DNA of 64,000 bases from Pseudomonas sp. RIT-PI-AD (GTDB lineage: Bacteria > Pseudomonadota > Gammaproteobacteria > Pseudomonadales > Pseudomonadaceae). This document shows, one piece after another, positions 56,278 through 63,422 of this stretch. Where the stretch lies: positions 79,221-143,220 of the forward strand of contig NZ_JANZKU010000012.1 of assembly GCF_025642785.1 (NCBI RefSeq). Direction: 5' to 3'. The first letter of the stretch is position 1. Every line of letters starts with the position of its first letter. Both the position numbers and the translations under genes were made by a program. The notes under the pieces were generated by a model, which was not told the origin of the DNA, did not search any database, and was given only the letters and a program-made list of their open reading frames with translations.

Positions 56278-56302
56278 CGGTGTAGCAGCGCCAACCACAC
56301 CG
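56278..56302. promoter_or_regulatory. CGGTGT-N13-ACACCG dyad after cassette 3, before E
   Basis: One base differs inside the spacer from the other two copies. It lies about 72 bases before gene E, the same distance as the FI box from FI (71), so it could serve as an extra late promoter for E-T-U-D. Confidence 0.5.
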
Positions 56303-56373
56303 ACCGCGGCTGTCCTGCGCCGCGCGCGTGCGGCAAGGTTCCAGGGTAATTCCCCCCAACCCTGGAGCCACCC

Positions 56374-56688
56374 ATGACTGACACGACCAGCCCCCTCGCC
56401 GACAACACCGTCACCCTCGACCAGCCGATCACCCGCGGCGACCAGGTCATCGAGCAGCTGACGCTGCGCAAGCCAGCCGCTGGCGAGCTGCGCGGCATCG
56501 CCCTGGCCGAGCTGCTGCAACTGGACGTGGGCGCCATCATCAAGCTGCTGCCCCGCATCACCACACCCGCCATCACCGAGCACGACGCCCGGCTCATGGA
56601 CCCCGCCGACCTGCTGGACGCCGGGGGCAAGATCGCCGGTTTTTTGCTGAAGAAGGCGGCCCGGGCGGAACTCTCCCCCATCGCGTAG
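56374..56688 (+). CDS. E: tail assembly protein E (P2 gpE-type chaperone)
   Basis: The 104-residue protein (MTDTTSPLADNTVTLDQPITRGDQVIEQLTLRKPAAGELRGIAL and helical C-terminus) is the tail assembly chaperone encoded before the tape measure gene. A heptamer T-TTT-TTG at 56640-56646 allows a -1 shift into the E' frame, producing a 148-residue E-E' fusion, as in P2. Confidence 0.92.
   Translation: MTDTTSPLADNTVTLDQPITRGDQVIEQLTLRKPAAGELRGIALAELLQLDVGAIIKLLPRITTPAITEHDARLMDPADLLDAGGKIAGFLLKKAARAELSPIA
56640..56646 (+). other. programmed -1 frameshift site, E to E'
   Basis: T-TTT-TTG is correctly phased (GGT TTT TTG in the E frame). After the slip, reading continues from 56646 without a stop through the E' coding sequence to 56819. 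P2 uses the same heptamer. Confidence 0.88.
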
Positions 56689-56696
56689 AAGACGCC

Positions 56697-56819
56697 ATGG
56701 CCGACCTGGCCGTGGTGTTTCATTGGGCGCCGGCGGACATGGACCGCCTGGGCCTGCAGGAGCTGATGGAGTGGCGCGAGCGCGCCCGTGTGAGAGCGAA
56801 CCCCGATGGCCATGAATAA
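56697..56819 (+). CDS. tail protein E' (P2 GpE-like extension)
   Basis: The 40-codon segment MADLAVVFHWAPADMDRLGLQELMEWRERARVRA matches the short P2 GpE family that is made as the C-terminal part of E-E'. Independent initiation at the ATG shown is possible but unlikely to be its main use. It overlaps the tape measure start by 14 bases. Confidence 0.85.
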   Translation: MADLAVVFHWAPADMDRLGLQELMEWRERARVRANPDGHE

Positions 56820-59319
56820 ACTGCAGCTGCAGGTGCTGCTGTCCGCCCTGGACAAGGCCAGCGGGCCGCTGAAGAAAATCCAGGGCAGCGGCATCGGCGC
56901 GGCCAAGGAACTCAAGGCGGCCCGGGAACGGCTGAAGGAGCTGAACCGTACCCAGGCCGATGTCAGCGCCTGGCGCACCCAGCGCGCCGCCGCTGCGCAG
57001 ACCGCGGCCGCCCTGCAGGCGGCCCAGGCAAAAGCGGCCGACCTGTCCCGCCAGCTCGCCGCCACCGCCACCCCAACACGCGCCCTGACCCGCAGTTTCC
57101 AGGCCGCCGTGCGCGAGGCTCAAGCGCTCAAGCGCACCCACCAACAGCAGGCCGAGGGGTTGCAGCAACTGCGAACTCGACTCGCAGGCGCAGGTATCAA
57201 CACCCGCGAGCTGGTCAACCATGAGCGCGCCCTGCGTGGCCAGATCACCGCCACCAACGCCAGCATCAAGACCCAGACCGATCGCCTCGCCGCCATAGCC
57301 CGGCAGCGGGAGCGGCTCGCCCGCGCGAAGGACGCCTACGCCAAGGGCAAGGAGCGCGCCGGCAGCGTGGCCACCGCCGGCGCAGCCGGAGTGGGCGTGG
57401 CCTACGCCGCCAGCAGACCGGTATTGGGCGTGGCGAAATCCTATATTGAGTTCGAGGACGCGATGATGGGCGTGGCCAAGCAGGTCGACGGCGCGCGCGA
57501 TGACAACGGCAAGCTCACCGCCACTTATTACGACATGGCGGCGGAGATCCGCGCGATGACCGCGCAACTTCCCATCGCCACCACCGAGTTCGCTGCGTTG
57601 GTCGAGGCGCAGGCACGCGCCGGCATCCAGGGCAAAGACAACCTGATGAGCATGGCGAAAGTGGCCGCCACCGCGGCCGTGGCGTTCGAGCTGCCGGCCG
57701 AGCAGGTTGGCGAGGACCTGGGACGGATAGCCGGCTTGTACAAGGTGCCAATCGCGAACATTGGTCAGCTCGGTGACGCCCTGAACTACCTGGACGACAA
57801 CACCCGCTCCAAGGGTGGCGACATCATCGAGACCCTGACCCGCATGAGCGATGTGGCCGACAAGCTGGACTACCGCAAGGCCGCGGCGCTGGGCAGCACC
57901 TTCCTGTCGCTGGGCTCCGCCCCGGAGACCGCCGCCAGCGCCGCCCGGGCCATGGTGCGCGAACTGTCCATCGCCAGCGCCCAGAGCAAGACCTTCCAGC
58001 AGGGCATGAAGATGCTGAAGCTGGACAGCGACTCGGTGCAGAAGAAGATGAGCACCGACGCCATGGGCACCATCCTCTCGGTGCTGCAACGCATCCAGAC
58101 CCTACCGATGGACAAGCAGACCGAGGTGGCCACCCGCATTTTCGGCAAAGAGTTCGGCAAGGATGCGGCCAAGCTGGTCAACAACATGGACGAGCTGAAA
58201 CGCCAGCTCGGCCTGGTCAATGACGAGGCGGCGAAAGGCTCTATGTGGCGCGAAATGGACGTGCGCGCCGAAGCCCTCAGTGGCCGCCTGCAGATCCTGC
58301 AGAACCGATTCTTCAACTTGGAAATCACCCTGGGCGGCACGCTACGGGCGTCCATGGTGGATCTGCTGGAGTGGATCGGGGGCATCCTGGAGAAGGTCGG
58401 CGCCTGGGCGCAGGCCAACCCGGCCCTGGTGTCGGGCATCCTCAAGGTGCTGGCGGTCACGGCCGCGCTGGCGGCGGCCTTCGGTGGGTTGGCGTTGACC
58501 CTGGCAAGCTTCCTCGGCCCGTTCGCCATGGTCCGCTACGCCATGACCCTGTTCGGCATCGCCACTACCGCCGCCACCTGGCCGGTGCTCGCGATCATCG
58601 CCGCCGTCGCCGCACTGGCGGCCGGTGCGTATCTGCTTTACCGCAACTGGGACAGCGTTTCGGCATTCTTCCAGGGCCTGTGGCTGGAGATCAAAGCGGG
58701 CTTTTCCGGGGGCGTGGGCGGCATCCTCAAGGTCCTGGCCAACTTCAGCCCCGTGGGCATGTTCTACCGCGCCTTCGCCCTGGTCATGGGCTACCTGGGC
58801 GTGGACCTGCCGGCGAAATTCACCGACGCCGGCGGCATGCTCATCGGCGGCCTGGTGAGCGGCATCAAAGCCAAGCTCGGGGCGGTTAAGGACGCCATCA
58901 GCAACGTCGGTGCGGCCACCATCGGCTGGTTCAAGGAAAAGCTCGACATTCACAGCCCGTCGCGGGTGTTCGCCGAGCTGGGTGGCTACACCATGCAAGG
59001 CCTCACCGTGGGCCTGGCCAAGGGCGCCGACGGCCCCCTGGCCCAGGTGAACGGCCTGGCTCAGCGCCTGAGCGCCGCCGGCGCGGCCGGCCTGGGCGAG
59101 CTGCCGGCGCTGGCGGCCGGCATCCGGTTCGACAGCCGGCCGCCAGTGGGCTCCAGCCAGGCCGCCGCCTACGACAGTCACGACACCTACCACATCCACA
59201 TCAGCGCCGGTGCTGGCGGCGACCCGCAAGCCATCGCCCGCGCGGTGCAGGCCGAGCTGGCCCGCATCGAGCGCCAGCAGGCGGCACGCCGCCGCGGCCG
59301 CATCGGCGACCTGGACTGA
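56806..59319 (+). CDS. T: tail tape measure protein (P2 gpT family)
   Basis: The 837-residue protein (815 in P2) is helical, with a coiled-coil N-terminus (residues 1-170), a TMP core block (KSYIEFEDAMMGVAKQVDGARD to IFGKEFGKDAAKLVNNMDEL) and a cluster of hydrophobic segments at about 545-610 (ILKVLAVTAALAAAFGGLALTLASFL and following). It sets tail length and enters the cell with the DNA. The C-terminus includes LDIHSPSRVFAELGGYTMQGL, common in this family. Confidence 0.94.
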   Translation: MAMNKLQLQVLLSALDKASGPLKKIQGSGIGAAKELKAARERLKELNRTQADVSAWRTQRAAAAQTAAALQAAQAKAADLSRQLAATATPTRALTRSFQAAVREAQALKRTHQQQAEGLQQLRTRLAGAGINTRELVNHERALRGQITATNASIKTQTDRLAAIARQRERLARAKDAYAKGKERAGSVATAGAAGVGVAYAASRPVLGVAKSYIEFEDAMMGVAKQVDGARDDNGKLTATYYDMAAEIRAMTAQLPIATTEFAALVEAQARAGIQGKDNLMSMAKVAATAAVAFELPAEQVGEDLGRIAGLYKVPIANIGQLGDALNYLDDNTRSKGGDIIETLTRMSDVADKLDYRKAAALGSTFLSLGSAPETAASAARAMVRELSIASAQSKTFQQGMKMLKLDSDSVQKKMSTDAMGTILSVLQRIQTLPMDKQTEVATRIFGKEFGKDAAKLVNNMDELKRQLGLVNDEAAKGSMWREMDVRAEALSGRLQILQNRFFNLEITLGGTLRASMVDLLEWIGGILEKVGAWAQANPALVSGILKVLAVTAALAAAFGGLALTLASFLGPFAMVRYAMTLFGIATTAATWPVLAIIAAVAALAAGAYLLYRNWDSVSAFFQGLWLEIKAGFSGGVGGILKVLANFSPVGMFYRAFALVMGYLGVDLPAKFTDAGGMLIGGLVSGIKAKLGAVKDAISNVGAATIGWFKEKLDIHSPSRVFAELGGYTMQGLTVGLAKGADGPLAQVNGLAQRLSAAGAAGLGELPALAAGIRFDSRPPVGSSQAAAYDSHDTYHIHISAGAGGDPQAIARAVQAELARIERQQAARRRGRIGDLD

Positions 59320-59334
59320 CCGGAGACCACCCCC

Positions 59335-59775
59335 ATGATGATGGCGCTCGGGCTGTTCGTGTTCAGCCTGCCCACCCTGGCCTACCAGGAACTACAACGT
59401 AAGACCGAATACCGGCACGCCAGCAACAGTCGGGTGGGGACCAACCCCGCCCGGCAGTTCCTCGGTATGGGCGAGGACAGCATCACCCTGCCGGGGGTGC
59501 TTCTGCCCGAGCTGGCCGGCAGCCCAGCCAGCCTCGACGTGCTGCGCTACATGGCCGGCACCGGCAAGGCCTGGTCGTTGATCGAGGGCAGCGGGCGGAT
59601 CTACGGCACCTGGGTTATCGAAAACATCAGCGAGACCCGATCGCTGTTTTTCTCCGATGGCACGGCACGGCGCATCGAATTCAGCCTGGAGCTGAAACGG
59701 GTCGACGATGGCCGCATCGACCTGCTCGGCAGCATCATCGACGCCGGTACCAACCTGCTGCGGGGGCTGCTGTGA
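59335..59775 (+). CDS. U: tail protein (P2 gpU family)
   Basis: The 146-residue protein has the gpU start LGLFVFSLPTLAYQELQRKTEYRHASNSRVG and the QFLGMGEDSITLPGVLLPEL block. P2 gpU has 159 residues. It overlaps D (ATGA-like, GTG start). Confidence 0.92.
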   Translation: MMMALGLFVFSLPTLAYQELQRKTEYRHASNSRVGTNPARQFLGMGEDSITLPGVLLPELAGSPASLDVLRYMAGTGKAWSLIEGSGRIYGTWVIENISETRSLFFSDGTARRIEFSLELKRVDDGRIDLLGSIIDAGTNLLRGLL

Positions 59776-61040
59776 TCCGCGAGCTGCTGGACCAGGGCGA
59801 GGCCCTGCTGCGCACCACCCTCGACGACCTGGCCGGCGGCGACGCCTACCCGGTGCCGGCCTACCGGGTAATGGTGGACGGCCGGGACATTTCCACCCTC
59901 ATCACGCCGCGGCTGATCCGCCTGGAACTGACCGATAACCGCGGCATGGACGCGGACCAGTTGAGCCTGAGCCTGGCCGACCATGACGGCCTGCTGGAGA
60001 TTCCGCCCCGGGGCGCCACCGTGCGCCTGTGGCTGGGCTGGAGCACCACGGGCCTGGTGGACAAGGGCAGCTTCACCGTGGACGAGATCGAGCACGCCGG
60101 CGCGCCGGACGTGCTGGAGATCCGCGCGCGCAGCGTGGACCTGCGCAAGGCTCTGAAACGCAAGCGCGAGCGCAGCTTCCATGCCACCACCCTGGGCGCG
60201 ATCCTGCGCACTATCGCCGAGGCCCACGGCCTGCAGCCGGTGGTGGCCGAGGCACTGGCGGCGCTGCCGGTGGCCCATATGGACCAGGCCAACGAATCGG
60301 ACGCCAACGTCATCACCCGCCTCGGCGAGGACAACGACGCGGTGGCCACCGTGAAGGCCGGCCGGCTGCTGTTCTTTCCCCGCAGCGGCGGCAAGACGGC
60401 CAGCGGCGCGCCCCTGGGGCACGTCTACCTGACCCGCCAGGACGGCGACCAGCACAGCTACCTGGAGGCCGACCGCGACAGCTACGACGGGGTGCGGGCC
60501 TACTACTACGACGTGAACAGCGCGAAGAAGCAGGACGTGATCGCCGGCGGCGGCGACAACCTGAAGGAGTTGCGCCACACCTACAGCGACCGGGAGAGCG
60601 CCCTGCGGGCGGTGCGGGCGCACTGGCGGCGGCTGCAGCGGGGCACCCGCACCCTGCGCTACACCCTGGCCCTGGGCCGGCCGGAGCTGATCCCGGAAAT
60701 GACCTACACCCTGAGCGGGGTGAAGGGCGCGATCGACGCCATCGTCTGGCACGGGGGCAACGTGGCACACAGCCTGACCGCGGACGGCGGGCTCACCACC
60801 AGCCTGGAGCTGGAGGCGCAATTGCCCGAGGCCGAGGTGGCCGACCTGGCCGACGAGCACACCCAGCACTACACCGGGGTAGTGGCGTGGTACCGAGTAA
60901 AGGGGGGCGGGAAGGAAGAAAAGGTCACGGCCGGCGACCAGTCAACGCCGCGGCGCCTGACGCACCTGTACGCCAGCAAGGCAACGGCGAAACGAGCGGT
61001 GGAGAGGGAATGGAACCGCCTGAAAAATAAATCACCCTAA
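59772..61040 (+). CDS. D: baseplate hub protein (P2 gpD family)
   Basis: The 422-residue protein (387 in P2) begins with GTG overlapping U. It has the gpD/late control core (YRVMVDGRDISTLITPRLIRLELTDNRGMDADQLSLSLADHDGLLEIP, then a T4 gp27-like domain). The final 60 residues (DEHTQHYTGVVAWYRVKGGG to LKNKSP) recur as a headless fragment after the MqsRA cassette. The present C-terminus therefore arrived with the cassette. Confidence 0.92.
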   Translation: MIRELLDQGEALLRTTLDDLAGGDAYPVPAYRVMVDGRDISTLITPRLIRLELTDNRGMDADQLSLSLADHDGLLEIPPRGATVRLWLGWSTTGLVDKGSFTVDEIEHAGAPDVLEIRARSVDLRKALKRKRERSFHATTLGAILRTIAEAHGLQPVVAEALAALPVAHMDQANESDANVITRLGEDNDAVATVKAGRLLFFPRSGGKTASGAPLGHVYLTRQDGDQHSYLEADRDSYDGVRAYYYDVNSAKKQDVIAGGGDNLKELRHTYSDRESALRAVRAHWRRLQRGTRTLRYTLALGRPELIPEMTYTLSGVKGAIDAIVWHGGNVAHSLTADGGLTTSLELEAQLPEAEVADLADEHTQHYTGVVAWYRVKGGGKEEKVTAGDQSTPRRLTHLYASKATAKRAVEREWNRLKNKSP

Positions 61041-61069
61041 TAGGTTGATCAGGTACAACCTATTAGGGT
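61034..61069. promoter_or_regulatory. MqsA operator-like palindrome before mqsR
   Basis: Perfect 14-base arms ACCCTAATAGGTTG / CAACCTATTAGGGT flank 8 central bases. It contains the AGGTT and AACCT elements bound by MqsA in E. coli, here in a new arrangement. It overlaps the last codons of D and the promoter region of mqsR, so the antitoxin probably represses its own operon. Confidence 0.75.
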
Positions 61070-61080
61070 AATTTTGATCT

Positions 61081-61377
61081 ATGGAAAAGCGTACTCCTCA
61101 CTTCAAGCTCGCTCAGGTCAAAGCCGCTATTGTTGCGGAGGACTACCGCTTCACCCGCGTAGCGCGCGAAGGTGGTGCTGCCTTGGGTCTGGATGTTGAC
61201 GATATGCTCGGCATCATCCAAGCCCTTACAGCTCGCGACTTCTATAAGAGCATGACCACGTACGCTGACCATACCCAATGGCAGGACGTCTATCGTCCCG
61301 TTACCCATATCGCCCGCATCTACCTGAAGTTCACCATGTTGGAGGACGTGCTTATCGTGTCCTTCAAGGAGCTATGA
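61081..61377 (+). CDS. mqsR: MqsR toxin, mRNA interferase
   Basis: The 98-residue protein has the size of E. coli MqsR and keeps the catalytic residues K56, Q68 and Y81 at the same positions. MqsR is a RelE-fold RNase that cleaves mRNA at GCN/GCU sites. No clear ribosome site precedes the ATG. The antitoxin gene follows, overlapping by coupling, in the toxin-first order that is typical of mqsRA. Confidence 0.92.
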   Translation: MEKRTPHFKLAQVKAAIVAEDYRFTRVAREGGAALGLDVDDMLGIIQALTARDFYKSMTTYADHTQWQDVYRPVTHIARIYLKFTMLEDVLIVSFKEL

Positions 61378-61379
61378 CT

Positions 61380-61784
61380 ATGAAATGCCCAGTATGCGGC
61401 CAGGCCGATCTGGTCCATGACACCCGTGACCTGCCCTACTCGTACAAGGGCAACATCGTCACCATTCCCCATGTTGAGGCCGACTGGTGCGCCGCTTGCG
61501 GCGAATCCATCACCGGCCCAGCCGAAACGCGCCGGGTGATGGCGGCGATGGCCGAGGCGCGTCAGCAAGCTAACGCAGCCCAGGGCACGCCTGATCTAAT
61601 CAGAGCGGTACGCAAGCAGCTAAAGCTCACTCAGGCTCAGGCTGCGCAGTTATTCGGTGGCGGCGCGAATGCTTTTAGCCGGTACGAAAAAGGTGACACG
61701 CAGGCACCTACCCCTCTGGTCGTACTGTTCCAACTTATACAGAGGCACCCCGAGCTGGCGGACGAAGTAAAGAGCGTTGCCTGA
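61380..61784 (+). CDS. mqsA: MqsA antitoxin and transcriptional repressor
   Basis: The ATG at 61380 is chosen because AAGGAG is 8 bases upstream; an ATG at 61374 is too close to it. The 134-residue protein has the zinc ligands C3, C6, C37 and C40 and a C-terminal HTH with N97 and R101 (GANAFSRYE), all at E. coli positions. It neutralises MqsR and binds the palindrome upstream. Its stop codon abuts the D fragment. Confidence 0.93.
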   Translation: MKCPVCGQADLVHDTRDLPYSYKGNIVTIPHVEADWCAACGESITGPAETRRVMAAMAEARQQANAAQGTPDLIRAVRKQLKLTQAQAAQLFGGGANAFSRYEKGDTQAPTPLVVLFQLIQRHPELADEVKSVA

Positions 61785-61969
61785 GCGAGCACACCCGGCT
61801 CTACACCGGTGTGGTGGCCTGGTATCGGGTGAAGGGCGGCGGAAGGGAGGAAAAGGTCACCGCCGGCGACCAGGCCACGCCGCGGCGCCTGACGCATTTG
61901 TATGCAAGCAAGGCCACGGCGAGGCGAGCAGTGGAGCGGGAATATGCCCGGCTGAAGGCAAGCGCCTGA
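61785..61969 (+). pseudogene. headless copy of the D 3' end
   Basis: In frame it encodes EHTRLYTGVVAWYRVKGGG and on to LKASA-stop, homologous to the last 60 residues of the intact D gene, with about a dozen differences. It has no start codon and begins right after the mqsA stop. It is best read as the displaced original D terminus. Confidence 0.92.
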
Positions 61970-61981
61970 CTGATGGGACGA

Positions 61982-62404
61982 TCAGGCGGCCTCGACTCGC
62001 ACCACCAAGCGTTGGCCGAGTAGCGACAGCGCGTGCTCGACCTTCTCGATCTTCGAGTTATGCAGGAAGTCGACCAGCCGATCCACCTGCGGCATGTGCT
62101 CGCCCAGGCGGCGGGCGAGCTCCGCCTTGCCAACGCCCTGGGCAACCATGGCATTCCATAGCGCCACTTTGGCGACGGTCAGCGCCGGCAGATGCACCAG
62201 CTTCTGCCCTGGCTGCAAAGCCGAGGGAGCCGGAATAGCGCGGCGCTCCGACACGTAGATCGAAAAGGCAGACTCGAAGCCGTCCACCGCATTGAGCAGC
62301 GTTTCTTCGACGTCGTCGCCTGCGGTGCTGAATTCTGGAATATCCGGGCTATCTGCCCATATACCTTCGCCTACGGAGTGAAAGTTTATTGGATATGCGC
62401 TCAT
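61982..62404 (-). CDS. HicB-like antitoxin without a visible HicA
   Basis: The 140-residue protein has the HicB partial RNase H fold at the N-terminus (MSAYPINFHSVGEGIWADSPDIPEFSTAGDDVEETLLNAVDGFESAFSIYV) and a C-terminal HTH (VGKAELARRLGEHMPQVDRLVDF). A hicA gene would be expected just upstream (62405-62600 on the minus strand), but none is present. It may be a stand-alone regulator or the remnant of a toxin-antitoxin pair. Confidence 0.8.
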   Translation of the reverse strand: MSAYPINFHSVGEGIWADSPDIPEFSTAGDDVEETLLNAVDGFESAFSIYVSERRAIPAPSALQPGQKLVHLPALTVAKVALWNAMVAQGVGKAELARRLGEHMPQVDRLVDFLHNSKIEKVEHALSLLGQRLVVRVEAA

Positions 62405-62565
62405 GACCGGCTCGTTCAGATATTAACCATAGGCATTCGAATATTCAGCTAAGTTACCAGGCTCCTTTGAACCTCGGTTGACCTGCTGGATAGCGCTATT
62501 CAAACCTCACGCCTCTCGGCGTGGAGGGGTGGAACTCTGATGGATAACACCAGGCGGAAGGACCG

Positions 62566-63420
62566 CTAAGCAACTTGAATATTACTTGGCAAAATAATAT
62601 CGTCTGAAAAGAAAGCGACTTCCTGCCCCTTCATTTTAGTGCCAGCGCTATATACAAGGTCTACATCTGTAACTCTGTATCTAGAATATAGCTTTCTTAT
62701 TTCCAAATGGTCATCATATGACAACATCCATGGTGTCTTTATATTACGAACTAGATAGCTAATGCGCTTGTGATCGTCGGGCTCGTAAAAATTATCATAA
62801 AGTCGTTTTCCTTTAACATAATAAGGCGGATCGATATATATAAGGGCCTTATCCAAACTCATTCCATCCACATTACAAAGAAAAGTTTCTGCATCTAAAT
62901 TATATAACGAAATTTGATCAGCCTTCTTTGCTATAGCAGCTATTCGATCAATCAGCGCATCCTTGTTAAATCTAGCATCTATCTTGTAATTTCCCTTTTG
63001 ATTGTATCCCCCAATGACCCCTCCGTTAATAATTCCTGAACGATTGGTTCGATTCAAATAGAAAAAAGAAAAGCCTATTTCAAGAGAATTATAATCACAT
63101 GAATTTTGCAGTATTTTCCTTTGGAAATGCCATGTCTCCATATCTAGCTTACAGTCGTAAATCATCCCTACTAAATGCTCGGTATTATTTATTACTGAAT
63201 CCCAAAAGCTAAAAACTCCTACATTTAAATCATTAATGTGTATGTGCCTAACGTAATCTGTAAGCAACAATTCCAGCGCAATCCCAGCTCCCCCTGCATA
63301 AGGTTCAATGTAATGTCCACCCCTCATATTATTCTCAGCCATAATACTGCTAACTAGCCAGCACAGCTTTGATTTTCCACCTGGGTATCGTAGCGGCGTA
63401 AAATATCTAATATTGGTCAT
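62566..63420 (-). CDS. Dam-like N6-adenine DNA methyltransferase (D12 class)
   Basis: The 284-residue protein has the D12-class motifs: RYPGGKSKL near the N-terminus, EPYAGGAGIALELL (SAM-binding motif I), and IYIDPPYYVKGKRLYDNFY with the catalytic DPPY. It likely methylates adenine in a short site; specificity is unknown. It is much more AT-rich than the phage backbone and starts two bases after the stop of the upstream gene, so both form one acquired unit. Confidence 0.9.
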   Translation of the reverse strand: MTNIRYFTPLRYPGGKSKLCWLVSSIMAENNMRGGHYIEPYAGGAGIALELLLTDYVRHIHINDLNVGVFSFWDSVINNTEHLVGMIYDCKLDMETWHFQRKILQNSCDYNSLEIGFSFFYLNRTNRSGIINGGVIGGYNQKGNYKIDARFNKDALIDRIAAIAKKADQISLYNLDAETFLCNVDGMSLDKALIYIDPPYYVKGKRLYDNFYEPDDHKRISYLVRNIKTPWMLSYDDHLEIRKLYSRYRVTDVDLVYSAGTKMKGQEVAFFSDDIILPSNIQVA

Positions 63421-63422
63421 GG

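Noticed and set aside
53352..56302. CRISPR-like or simple tandem repeat array
   Set aside because: The repeated units are about 1 kb coding cassettes with diverging halves, not short repeats with spacers.
56053..58089. 678-codon open frame antisense to E and the tape measure gene
   Set aside because: Shadow frame of GC-rich tail genes; no motifs, and it would be antisense to essential late genes.
33625..61040. Defective R-type tailocin instead of a phage
   Set aside because: Portal, terminase, scaffold, capsid and head completion genes are all present and intact alongside the tail genes, so this is a phage late region.
62405..62565. Possible hicA upstream of hicB
   Set aside because: Reading the minus strand in all frames gives no 50-60 residue HicA-like sequence with the G-S-H-H motif.
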